From positions 1-12,697 of the forward strand of contig DALTWR010000005.1 in the NCBI GenBank assembly GCA_029986975.1: a stretch of 12,697 nucleotides of DNA, given 5' to 3'. The notes beneath the pieces were generated by a model that searched no databases, was not told the origin of the DNA, and was given only the letters and a program-made list of their open reading frames with translations. Below are positions 1-7,010 of this stretch, one piece after another (position 1 is the stretch's first letter; each line of letters opens with the position of its first letter). Made by a program: the position numbers and the translations under genes. The stretch comes from Methanocorpusculum sp. Lineage in GTDB: Archaea > Halobacteriota > Methanomicrobia > Methanomicrobiales > Methanocorpusculaceae.

Positions 1-84
1 TATGATACCCTTGGGCTGAGAATAATAAAACATAACTGCAAACAAAAACCCAGCAACAAAACAGATAAAAATAACCCCTCATCA

Positions 85-119
85 AAAAAGTGTACCCGAG
101 AGGGGTGAGCACACTTTTT
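85..119 (-). terminator. Hairpin terminator of the frh operon
   Basis: A perfect 9-bp stem joins 85-93 (AAAAAGTGT on the plus strand) to 111-119 (ACACTTTTT). It lies 29 bp past the frhB stop codon. Read on the minus strand, the 3' arm ends in a run of six Ts (89-84). The A/T base of the stem makes it usable in both directions. The loop contains a short C-rich/G-rich segment that can also pair with sequence further downstream (see findings). Termination is inferred from position and shape. Confidence 0.6.
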
Positions 120-147
120 GTACGTACATAAATCCAATAGGACAGGT

Positions 148-1023
148 TTAGATGTACGGGTTGCGTAACGGCTTGAGTCCCGGTAAAAGACCGTTCTTGC
201 GTGCTTCAAGAGTCTTGGCGTTTCCGTCAATCTTGGTGTGTGCAAGCTTGTCAACCATCTTAATACCGAACTGACCCTCAAGGTCTGCCTCTTCTGCAAC
301 AATCCAGCCTGCTTTGACTGCGTCGTTCCAGACTTTCTCACCGACTGCAGAGCGGACAAAGACAGTAGACCATCCGTCCGGAGATCCGACAGATCCGGTA
401 GAGATATCTGCGAAGTTGGAAACGTAGTCGAGACAGACGTGACATCCCGGCTGCTCGTACTTGTGAGTAACCTTCAGCGGGATTGCAGAGTTTACACCGC
501 GCTCGGTGTAGACAGAGAACTTGCCCTTTCCGATATCCATCTTAGTAACATTGTCCATCTTAGTTGCACAGTGGTCTTCAACCATCTGGTAGAGACCCTG
601 GTACGGGAAGTTCTCCATACAGAAGATACCGAGTACGAGTGCAATCTTGTCCGGAACGTCACGAAGACCAATCGGGTAAAGCTGTCCCTTACGGACTGCC
701 TGACACTGGCACGGAGTACCAACAATACCGATCTTGTCAAGACCATAGGAGCGGGTTGCTTCCTTAATCAGTGCAAGGTTCGGGGAAATTGAGTACTTGG
801 TACCGCGTGCTGCGAAAAGCTCTTCAACAGTAGTAGCGATCATCGGTTCCGGCTTGTACGGCTCGGATCCTGGTCCTGCAACGATTGCACCGTCAATAAT
901 GCCCTTCTCTAATGCATATGCGAAAAGGGAAGTAACGATACCTCCGTCCTGAGACTTCTTAAGAACGTCTTCACAGCCGGATTTTGCTTTGAAGACTGCT
1001 TTGTATTGTCCAAGATAATCCAT
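148..1023 (-). CDS. frhB: Coenzyme F420-reducing hydrogenase, beta subunit (FrhB)
   Basis: FrhB is the iron-sulfur flavoprotein subunit of the cytoplasmic F420-reducing [NiFe] hydrogenase. It takes electrons from FrhG through a [4Fe-4S] cluster and FAD and passes hydride to F420. The 291-residue product has the family's usual length. It shows the GGIVT segment (27-31), the GTPCQCQAVR motif (102-111, with C105 and C107), FCMENF (134-139, with C135) and the paired cysteines C194 and C197 in PGCHVCLDY, which are candidate cluster ligands. ATG at 1023 is preceded by GGAGGT with 7 nt spacing, a good Shine-Dalgarno. It is the last gene of frhADGB and starts 21 bp after frhG. FrhB-like proteins also occur in other F420-dependent enzymes, but the complete Frh operon makes the assignment firm. 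Confidence 0.96.
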   Translation of the reverse strand: MDYLGQYKAVFKAKSGCEDVLKKSQDGGIVTSLFAYALEKGIIDGAIVAGPGSEPYKPEPMIATTVEELFAARGTKYSISPNLALIKEATRSYGLDKIGIVGTPCQCQAVRKGQLYPIGLRDVPDKIALVLGIFCMENFPYQGLYQMVEDHCATKMDNVTKMDIGKGKFSVYTERGVNSAIPLKVTHKYEQPGCHVCLDYVSNFADISTGSVGSPDGWSTVFVRSAVGEKVWNDAVKAGWIVAEEADLEGQFGIKMVDKLAHTKIDGNAKTLEARKNGLLPGLKPLRNPYI

Positions 1024-1044
1024 TTTTTCTACCTCCGAAGACCC

Positions 1045-1926
1045 TCAGGGAGTCATTACATCTCCAATGAGTTTGATGATAGATTCGTACTGTCCGCAGA
1101 CGTCGAAGCTGAAGAAGCTTCTCGGGCACTGTGCATAGCAGGAACCGCACTTGATACAAAGGTCACGCTCGACCTGCGGCTTTCCGTTCTGCATAGTAAC
1201 TGCACGGACCGGGCATGCTGCTGCACAGCTGCCGCATCCGCAGCAGAGTCCCTGGTTGATGACTTCAGTCATCAGGTCGCATCCGCATGCTTCAGTTCCT
1301 GCTGCTGCAAGGTTCATTAACGGGGTAAGGTATGCGGTTGCAAGTGCCTTCTGCTCGTCGTTTCCTTTGAGTAACAGGTATGCCATTAAGCAGACGTTTC
1401 TAATCTGCTGCGGTGTCGGTGCACATGCCGGAATGTAGACATCGACCTTGATAAGGTCGCCAATCGGCAGGAATGCCTCATGTCCGGGCTGGTTCTGCTG
1501 GCCTCCGCGGCAGAAACGGGTAGTGTTTCCGTAGCAGGCGCATCCACCGAGTGCAACAACAATTGCTGCGTTTTCACGGGTTTCTAAAATCTCTTCTACA
1601 GAGCAGGCATCGTTAATACAGACGGAACCCTCGACTAATGCAACGTCCATCTTCGGGATGTGACGTACATCTGCAAGAGTAAGGCAGTATACGAGATCTG
1701 CATATTTGTCAAGGATTGTAAGTAATCCTTCATAGTTGTCTGCAAGGGACACAAGACATCCGGTACATCCGGACATGTGAACGTGTCCTACAGTAATCTT
1801 GTCAGCCACTGGCTTCTCCTCCTTAGGTTTATTAATGAATTGCTTCTGCCCGGCCTTCTTCTGAGAAGCAGTTTCCTTCTTCTCTTTTCCGAACAGTAAA
1901 CATTTGAGTTTATCAAGTAATCCCAT
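1045..1926 (-). CDS. frhG: Coenzyme F420-reducing hydrogenase, gamma (small) subunit (FrhG)
   Basis: FrhG is the electron-transfer subunit, carrying three [4Fe-4S] clusters between the Ni-Fe site of FrhA and FrhB. The small-subunit domain has SGCTGC (C54, C57), GGCACYG (C129, C131) and IPACAPTP (C168). The C-terminal part carries a two-cluster ferredoxin domain: C228xxC231xxC234xxxC238P and C257xxC260xxC263xxxC267P. Length is 293 residues. The first 43 residues form a lysine-rich extension ahead of the HVHMSGC start of the conserved domain, with a hydrophobic or amphipathic first dozen residues. It is not obviously a Tat signal because no twin arginine is present. ATG at 1926 has AGGAG six bases upstream, inside the end of frhD, and only one base separates the two genes, so translation is probably coupled. 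Confidence 0.96.
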   Translation of the reverse strand: MGLLDKLKCLLFGKEKKETASQKKAGQKQFINKPKEEKPVADKITVGHVHMSGCTGCLVSLADNYEGLLTILDKYADLVYCLTLADVRHIPKMDVALVEGSVCINDACSVEEILETRENAAIVVALGGCACYGNTTRFCRGGQQNQPGHEAFLPIGDLIKVDVYIPACAPTPQQIRNVCLMAYLLLKGNDEQKALATAYLTPLMNLAAAGTEACGCDLMTEVINQGLCCGCGSCAAACPVRAVTMQNGKPQVERDLCIKCGSCYAQCPRSFFSFDVCGQYESIIKLIGDVMTP

Positions 1927-1927
1927 G

Positions 1928-2413
1928 TCAAGCTCCTATTTCCTGTAAAAGTACATTTACAGTTTTGGGAACAGCTCTTTGAACCTCCGGACTTAACTCA
2001 AGAGCAAAATCTTCAGTATCCGGAGCGGGTATATATGCAGGCTGGCATCCGATAATCGTGATATCCATCTTTCCTTTCAGCCGACCGATAGGGTCAAGCA
2101 GATTTCCGGAATGGGCATCCATATAACGTTCATTACGGCCTTCCGGCAGTAAATCCGCCGGAATCTTCGTGACATCTCCCGGCTTTCCGCCGAAATCCAT
2201 CGCATCAACAATAATCAGACGCTTAGTTACAGCAGGGTCCAGCATGGAAAAAATGAGATGAGGGCCGCCAAGGCCGACGTCCATCGCCTTCACATTGTCT
2301 GGAAGTTCATGCTCCGCTGTAAGAGCGTGAATTACCGCTGGTCCGAATCCGTCATCGCCGAATAAATCATTACCGACACCGGCTATTACAATTTCTGGAA
2401 ACAGCTCATCCAT
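1928..2413 (-). CDS. frhD: F420-reducing hydrogenase maturation endopeptidase (FrhD)
   Basis: FrhD is a peptidase of the HyaD/HycI family (MEROPS M52) expected to clip the C-terminal tail of FrhA after nickel insertion. The 161-residue product shows the N-terminal GVGNDLFGDDGFG motif (12-24). By analogy with E. coli HybD, the nickel-sensing ligands should be D21, D70 in LIIVDAMDF and H101 in DAHSGNL; all three are present. It lies between frhA, whose product is its likely substrate, and frhG. It starts 8 bp after the frhA stop codon. I see no good Shine-Dalgarno before ATG 2413, so translation may depend on coupling to frhA. It is not a structural subunit of the enzyme. Confidence 0.95.
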   Translation of the reverse strand: MDELFPEIVIAGVGNDLFGDDGFGPAVIHALTAEHELPDNVKAMDVGLGGPHLIFSMLDPAVTKRLIIVDAMDFGGKPGDVTKIPADLLPEGRNERYMDAHSGNLLDPIGRLKGKMDITIIGCQPAYIPAPDTEDFALELSPEVQRAVPKTVNVLLQEIGA

Positions 2414-2421
2414 ATATACGT

Positions 2422-3789
2422 TTACTCAAGGAGCTTCTGTGCAACAAGCTTGTTGTCTTCGTCAAGCACAATCATGTGGGTTGCGCAAGATACACACGGG
2501 TCGTATGCACGAACGATAACTTCTGCAAGCTCCCACGGTGCGCCGGTAAGTGCACGGCTGCAGGTCGGGAAGTTCCAGGTGGTCGGAACGAGCATAGAGA
2601 ACCATTCGACTTTGCCGTTGCGGACCTTTGCAAGGTGGACATCGCATCCACGCGGAGCTTCGTTTGCTGCCCATCCAATGGAGCCGTCGCCCTGCGGGAT
2701 AACGTCTGCAACAGTTGCGCCGCTGGTGTTAAGTGCGTCAGCTGCTTCGATCATGGTGTAGACACAGTCCATGTATTCCATTTCACGAGCAACGTTTAAG
2801 CCCATTGCACCCTTGCGGTCGTAGTTCTTGTAGATTGCCTGACGTGCACGCGGACCAACCTCAACCGGCTGTCCGTCGTACAGCGGGACACCAGTGCATG
2901 CCTGCATCTGCGGCCATGCTTTGGTTCCTGCCTTGGTGGTTCCTCCAACCGGGTATGCCGGGTCTTCGAGGGTGATTTCCTCTTCGCCCATGTACCAGTC
3001 CCACGGTCTGACTTCAAGCCAGCGTGCGGGGTCCCACTGCGGGTGTTCATCAAGGGAAGAAGAACCGTACATCGGTGCTGCTGCCATGTATCCCTGCTGG
3101 TGGTAACCGAATTCCTTCGGAATTGCAACTTCACGTCCGCACATCTCTGCCCAGTCGCGCTTCTCCCAGTTGTTGAAGACTGAGATCATGAACTCCATCT
3201 GCTCACGTGCGAGCGGGAGTGCCTGCTTTGCGAGGTCATAGACCTTTGCTTTTGCACGCGGGGTGATGTTCTTGTACATACCTCCAACTCTCGGGTTGGA
3301 CGGGTGGACTGCTTCGCCGCCGACGATTTCGCCAATGGTCTGGCCAATCATACGGAGGGTCTGAATGCGCTTTGCAACAGATCTGACCGGCTCCTCAGGA
3401 GTGAACGGGTTGATCTTGGTGTCAGTTCCCGGAATGTACATATCCGGCAGTGCAAGAATGTCATGCAGTGCGTGGGAGTGCAGTCTGTTTGCAGCCTGCA
3501 GAATTAAACGCAGGAGATATGCATCTTCAGGAATCTCAACACCCATAGATGCTTCCATAGCCTCAGTTGCTGCGAGGGTGTGTGCAATCGGACAGATACC
3601 GCATACACGGGAAGCGATCTTCGGGACCTGCTCGTAGGTCTTACCTACTGCAAGCTTCTCTACTCCACGAACCGGTGTGATAGAAAGCCAGTCGCCGCGC
3701 TCAATAATGCCTTCATCGTTGACTTTTAAAACGAGTTTGGAGTGACCTTCATGTCTGGTGGTCGGGGAAATTTCTACTACTTTCGACAA
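2422..3789 (-). CDS. frhA: Coenzyme F420-reducing hydrogenase, alpha (large, NiFe) subunit (FrhA)
   Basis: FrhA is the catalytic large subunit; it splits H2 at the Ni-Fe centre. The 455-residue product has both paired cysteine motifs: RVCGICPIAH (C63, C66, H70) near the N-terminus and DPCVSCATH (C432, C435, H438) near the C-terminus. C432 is encoded by TGT, so this is the cysteine form rather than the selenocysteine (Fru-type) form. Cleavage after H438 by FrhD would remove a 17-residue tail. The start is TTG at 3789, preceded by GAGG with 8 nt spacing. It gives the expected MSKVVEISPTTRHEGHSKL beginning, and no in-frame ATG lies nearby. It is the first gene of the frhADGB operon, with 323 bp of gene-free DNA upstream. 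Confidence 0.97.
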   Translation of the reverse strand: MSKVVEISPTTRHEGHSKLVLKVNDEGIIERGDWLSITPVRGVEKLAVGKTYEQVPKIASRVCGICPIAHTLAATEAMEASMGVEIPEDAYLLRLILQAANRLHSHALHDILALPDMYIPGTDTKINPFTPEEPVRSVAKRIQTLRMIGQTIGEIVGGEAVHPSNPRVGGMYKNITPRAKAKVYDLAKQALPLAREQMEFMISVFNNWEKRDWAEMCGREVAIPKEFGYHQQGYMAAAPMYGSSSLDEHPQWDPARWLEVRPWDWYMGEEEITLEDPAYPVGGTTKAGTKAWPQMQACTGVPLYDGQPVEVGPRARQAIYKNYDRKGAMGLNVAREMEYMDCVYTMIEAADALNTSGATVADVIPQGDGSIGWAANEAPRGCDVHLAKVRNGKVEWFSMLVPTTWNFPTCSRALTGAPWELAEVIVRAYDPCVSCATHMIVLDEDNKLVAQKLLE

Positions 3790-3868
3790 TGTTTTCGCCT
3801 CATCCTAAATTATTAGGTATTCAAACAGCTATACGGAAATATTACCATTGTCCTTTTGGATTAATGAC

Positions 3869-3884
3869 ACGTACCTAAGTACGT
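3869..3884. repeat. Interrupted palindrome in the frh promoter region
   Basis: Two 6-bp arms, ACGTAC and GTACGT, are perfect reverse complements separated by CTAA. The element lies 80-95 bp upstream of the frhA start codon. The form and position suit binding by a dimeric regulator, but no regulator gene is adjacent and the function is inferred. Confidence 0.45.
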
Positions 3885-4078
3885 TACGTTTATTATTGGA
3901 ATGGTATAGTATTAAACATTCCTCACTGCATCGATGAGAGGGAATTTCTGAAAGAGACTTGTCTGACATGTGTGAGATTATAATTCATATCCGGATGTCC
4001 CGCGTGTTACTAAAAAATAAATTAATCACACTAAACTCTACCTGTAAAAATGAAGCGCGAAATCTTACATAGACGCCC

Positions 4079-4105
4079 CTCGCAAAAACAAACAGAAAAT
4101 ACAAC
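4079..4105 (-). terminator. T-rich 3' end after the DUF554 gene
   Basis: On the minus strand, just past the DUF554 stop codon, runs a T-rich stretch (TTGTATTTTCTG then TTTGTTTTTGCG). Archaeal RNA polymerase often terminates in such oligo-T tracts without a hairpin. The stretch is bracketed by two GAGGGG copies. The call rests on base composition and position only. Confidence 0.4.
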
Positions 4106-4112
4106 CCCTCAC

Positions 4113-4844
4113 TCAGAAAAACGGCAGAGGAATAAATGCTGCAGCTGCTGCGAAAATGAGAGCCGGCAAAAGATTTGCTGCACGAATCTGTTTACCCCAG
4201 ACAAGATTTACCCCAACGCAGAAGATAAGAATTGAACCCACAAGCGACAGATTTCCTATTGCAGCATCAGTCAGGAAAGGTTTGAGGAAAACCGCAAGAA
4301 GTGTCATCAGTCCCTGAAACACAAACACCGGAATGGCTGAGAAGATACATCCTTTTCCAAGAACGCTTGCAAGCACCATCACAATAACGAAGTCAAGAAC
4401 AGCTTTGACTGCGAGAATTGAGTAGTCTCCGGAAATACCATCCATAACCGAACCCACAACAGCCATCGCGCCAACACAGACCGTAAGGGAAGCAGCAACA
4501 AACCCCTCAACAAAGCGTTTGTCTTTTGAGCTTCCGGTTTTTTTCATCAGCCATGAACCAAACCGCTCAAACCATCCTTCGATATTGAGAATCTCACCGA
4601 CCAATGCCCCTAATGCGATGGTAAGTACCACCATCATCACATTCGCAGTAGTAAGTCCGCTTTCAGTAATCTTCAGCATCCCTGCAAGAGCCCCGGCAAT
4701 TCCAATAAACAAAACACTTACCCCGCAGGCTTTAGAAAGCGTCTCCTGATGACGTTCACGGATAAAGCGTCCGAAGAAAATTCCTAAGAGACCGCCCACT
4801 ACAATAGCTGCAGTGTTAATTATCGTTCCAAGCCCGAACAGCAT
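4113..4844 (-). CDS. DUF554 family integral membrane protein (YdfK/YqgA-like)
   Basis: This is a polytopic inner-membrane protein of 243 residues, the normal length for the family, whose transport or other function is not established. I count seven to eight hydrophobic segments, at about 5-25, 38-57, 67-87, 113-133, 143-163, 168-188, 198-215 and 223-240. Family-like features are the N-terminal GTIINTAAIVVGGLLG and the GAMAVVGSVMDGISGD segment (125-140). A cytosolic loop around 101-112 (KKTGSSKDKRF) is basic. ATG at 4844 follows the mptA stop by 22 bp, so the two are probably cotranscribed. I see no clear Shine-Dalgarno before it. The C-terminus is hydrophobic to the last residue. Confidence 0.88.
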   Translation of the reverse strand: MLFGLGTIINTAAIVVGGLLGIFFGRFIRERHQETLSKACGVSVLFIGIAGALAGMLKITESGLTTANVMMVVLTIALGALVGEILNIEGWFERFGSWLMKKTGSSKDKRFVEGFVAASLTVCVGAMAVVGSVMDGISGDYSILAVKAVLDFVIVMVLASVLGKGCIFSAIPVFVFQGLMTLLAVFLKPFLTDAAIGNLSLVGSILIFCVGVNLVWGKQIRAANLLPALIFAAAAAFIPLPFF

Positions 4845-4866
4845 CGCTGAAAAAAGAAAAATGAGA

Positions 4867-5802
4867 TTATGCGTTCAGTTCGCTTCTGAGTTCAGCAAGC
4901 GTTGCATCGCGTTCTGCGTATGCGTCATGCTGGTGAATACTCTCTTCGTTGGTCTGGTGAAGAGTTACCCGGGTGTCTCCCGGTAAATTCGGGAAAGCAG
5001 TTACGACCTGACGTGCCATCTCACGGACACAGTCTTCGACAAAGCGCGCATTCTTGTGCGCTGCCATTACTACGTAGCTTTCATCGCCGCGCTTTAAGAG
5101 TTCGTAGATTCTTGCACTCATCGACTCTTTCAGCACATTGACAACAGTGTCGAGCGGAACAATTACATCGCCGTCAGTCTCGACGGATAAGAAACCGCGT
5201 CCTCTCTGGTTGTGGGATGCCATCGGAATTTCTTCAAAGAAAGCGTTAATCTTCTCTTCTTCAATACCGAGCTTTTCCATCACATGCATGGCATGGTCTT
5301 TCATGATGTTCTGCGCGCACGGACAGGCGGTAATTCCCGTAACTTCTGCACCGATGCTCTTTCTTACCACATGGTTTCCGCCGTTTCTCTGCGCGGTTGC
5401 GTGAGCGAAGACCTGAATGACCTCCTGACAGGTAGTCTTGGAGACCGGGGTCTCACGGTTCATCATGTACTGACTGCGCATAAAGACCTCGGTCTTTTCA
5501 GCGTACTCATGGTGGTCTAAAAGTTTCTTTGCGACAATACCGCAGATTTCCTCAATTCCCTTAACTTCGCCTTCAGCTGCCTGCTGCAGAACCTCATCGA
5601 TTACCTCAAAGTTTCTGGAAAGGTTTGCTCCTTTAAGAGAACTCGGCAGATCAACAAACACATCAAAGGTAGAGATAAAAATTGCCGGACGTGCTTTTCC
5701 CGGGCGTGCTACCTCAACGAGTTTTCTGACATTCTTCACTCCAACGCGTGTCAAACTAATGCGTACATCAGGGGCCTTGGATTGGGTGTCTGGTAGTGAC
5801 AT
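4867..5802 (-). CDS. mptA: GTP cyclohydrolase IV (MptA, FolE2 superfamily)
   Basis: MptA converts GTP to 7,8-dihydro-D-neopterin 2',3'-cyclic phosphate using Fe(II), the first committed step of methanopterin synthesis in methanogens. The 311-residue protein carries the tunnelling-fold GTP cyclohydrolase signatures: GITACPCAQN (156-165), SHNQRGRGF (196-204, with H197), KNARFVEDC (250-258) and QTNEESIHQHDAYAER (283-298). Histidines in the second and last of these motifs are the likely metal and substrate residues. The ESIHxHDAYAE tail separates archaeal MptA from bacterial FolE2, and the methanogen context supports this. ATG at 5802 follows a weak AGGA placed about 11 nt upstream. It heads a probable two-gene transcript with the DUF554 gene. 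Confidence 0.93.
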   Translation of the reverse strand: MSLPDTQSKAPDVRISLTRVGVKNVRKLVEVARPGKARPAIFISTFDVFVDLPSSLKGANLSRNFEVIDEVLQQAAEGEVKGIEEICGIVAKKLLDHHEYAEKTEVFMRSQYMMNRETPVSKTTCQEVIQVFAHATAQRNGGNHVVRKSIGAEVTGITACPCAQNIMKDHAMHVMEKLGIEEEKINAFFEEIPMASHNQRGRGFLSVETDGDVIVPLDTVVNVLKESMSARIYELLKRGDESYVVMAAHKNARFVEDCVREMARQVVTAFPNLPGDTRVTLHQTNEESIHQHDAYAERDATLAELRSELNA

Positions 5803-5885
5803 TATATATCGTGTCCTTTCTTCCGTCGGTATGTTTCGGAAATATTGTTACCGATTCCAACGTGTAAGTATTGTTTTAGCATACC

Positions 5886-5895
5886 TCTATATAAC
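5886..5895 (-). promoter_or_regulatory. Probable TATA box of mptA
   Basis: The minus strand reads GTTATATAGAG here, a good archaeal TATA element. A start of transcription about 25 bp downstream (near 5862) would leave a leader of about 60 nt. That leader can form a small hairpin with arms TACCGA (5849-5854) and TCGGTA (5826-5831). No other promoter-like element is as close. Confidence 0.5.
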
Positions 5896-5980
5896 GCTTT
5901 GTTCATTTACTCCCCGAAGCACACTCAAAACCCCATATTTTTTACCGACAGCGCATTATTCTCCCCCGAAACATCCGCAG

Positions 5981-5990
5981 GGATATTATA
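5981..5990 (+). promoter_or_regulatory. Probable TATA box of the KARI-EamA operon
   Basis: GGATATTATA lies 26-35 bp before the ATG at 6016. Usual archaeal spacing would put the transcription start within a few bases of that ATG. Together with the lack of any Shine-Dalgarno sequence, this suggests a leaderless mRNA. It shares the 213-bp divergent gap with the mptA promoter. Confidence 0.45.
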
Positions 5991-6015
5991 CTATGATGCA
6001 TAATTATGATACAAT

Positions 6016-7002
6016 ATGTTGCCGCGCTACAGTGTATCATCTAAAGAGACAGATTTCTTTCTGAAAAAACGAACCGCAATAATAGGATTCGGCTCACAAG
6101 GTTCTGCGCAGGCAGAAAACCTTCGCGACAGCGGTGCAGATGTCATCATCGGAAACAGACCAGGAAAAAGTTTTGATAAGGCAAAAGCCGCAGGATTTGA
6201 CGTCTATTCAGTAGAAGACGCCGTAAAAAAAGCAGATATCTTAGCCCTCATGCTTCCTGATGAATCCGCATCGGAAATATATGAAAAAGAGATTGCGCCG
6301 CATCTTAAAAAACATCAGACACTTCTTTTCGCGCACGGCTTTAATATCCATTACAAATTCATAACACCGCCTGCAGATGTCGATGTCGTCATGGTAGCGC
6401 CGAAAGGAGTAGGTCCAATGGTAAGAAAGCTCTTTGTCGATGGCGGCGGAGTGCCCTCTCTTGTCGCAGTCGCGCAGGATGCATCAGGAAACGCATTAAA
6501 GACCGCGCTCGGCTACGCAGCATGCATAGGCTCATCACGCTCGGCAATTCTTGCATCATCGTTCAAAGATGAAACCGAAACCGACCTCTTCGGAGAACAG
6601 GCGGTTATCTGCGGCGGAATTCCTGAACTGATTCAGGCAGCATTTACCACACTTGTTGATGCAGGATATCCGCCCGAACTTGCCTACTCTGAGTGTGCGC
6701 ATGAGGTAAAATTGGTCGTTGACCTTATCTATGCCGGAGGGCTTTCAGCCATGCATGACTCTGTTTCAAAGACCGCAGGATACGGCGGTATCTCCCGCGG
6801 AAAACGGCTTGTTTCAGAGGAAACAAAAGAAGAGATGAAAAAGATTCTCGAAGAAGTGCAGTCCGGCAATTTTGCTAATGAATGGATTTCCGAAAAACGA
6901 AGCGGGAGCGCACACTACAAAGCAATGGTTGATGAGGTGCGCACATCAGACCTCGAAGCCGCAGGAAAAGCATTCCGCGACATCATCAACTCTGAAACCT
7001 GA
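6016..7002 (+). CDS. ilvC: Class I ketol-acid reductoisomerase family protein, divergent
   Basis: The family performs the Mg2+- and NAD(P)H-dependent isomerisation and reduction of acetolactate or acetohydroxybutyrate in valine, leucine and isoleucine synthesis. This 328-residue protein has the Rossmann motif GFGSQGSAQAENLRDSG (24-40), H107 in FAHGFNIH, K130 in VAPKG, DETETDLFGEQ (D190, E194), ECAHE (E226, E230) and S251. These equal the catalytic positions of the well-studied Pseudomonas enzyme, so the ATG at 6016 is probably right although no Shine-Dalgarno precedes it. Several usually conserved residues differ: GPGH reads GVGP (P134), ECLHE reads ECAHE (A228), YSIS reads DSVS, and the TGP loop before the C-terminal helices is replaced. 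Chemistry should be retained, but the substrate may differ. It is followed 8 bp later by an EamA transporter. No other branched-chain amino acid gene is in the window, so it may be a paralogue of a second ilvC. Confidence 0.82.
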   Translation: MLPRYSVSSKETDFFLKKRTAIIGFGSQGSAQAENLRDSGADVIIGNRPGKSFDKAKAAGFDVYSVEDAVKKADILALMLPDESASEIYEKEIAPHLKKHQTLLFAHGFNIHYKFITPPADVDVVMVAPKGVGPMVRKLFVDGGGVPSLVAVAQDASGNALKTALGYAACIGSSRSAILASSFKDETETDLFGEQAVICGGIPELIQAAFTTLVDAGYPPELAYSECAHEVKLVVDLIYAGGLSAMHDSVSKTAGYGGISRGKRLVSEETKEEMKKILEEVQSGNFANEWISEKRSGSAHYKAMVDEVRTSDLEAAGKAFRDIINSET

Positions 7003-7010
7003 CAGGTTCT

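Larger units (their letters stand above)
3790..4112 (-). promoter_or_regulatory. Upstream region of the frh operon (intergenic, 323 bp)
   Basis: This gap separates frhA from the 3' end of the DUF554 gene and must hold the frh promoter. The TATA box is not clear-cut. Minus-strand candidates are TACTATACC near 3903-3911 and GTATAG near 3830-3835. The most striking element is an interrupted palindrome, ACGTAC-CTAA-GTACGT, at 3869-3884. If the distal TATA candidate is used, this palindrome would sit near the transcription start, as a repressor operator would. Shorter inverted repeats are at 3804-3817 (CCTAA/TTAGG) and 3843-3849/3900-3906 (TACCATT/AATGGTA). I see no convincing gene in the gap. Confidence 0.5.

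Noticed and set aside
238..792. Plus-strand open frame of 184 codons opposite frhB
   Set aside because: It is antisense to a well-conserved FrhB reading frame, has no ribosome binding site, and its cysteine- and arginine-rich product mirrors the codon use of frhB.
1006..1438. Cysteine- and serine-rich plus-strand frames opposite frhG
   Set aside because: The composition is a reflection of the Fe-S cluster and alanine codons of frhG on the other strand; there are no translation signals.
2422..3789. Possible selenocysteine in FrhA
   Set aside because: The DPCxxC position is TGT, an ordinary cysteine codon, and no in-frame TGA interrupts the gene.
4050..4235. Cysteine-rich plus-strand frame that looks like a small metal-binding protein
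   Set aside because: The cysteine run is the complement of the alanine-rich end of the DUF554 gene; there is no Shine-Dalgarno, and the minus-strand gene is clearly real.
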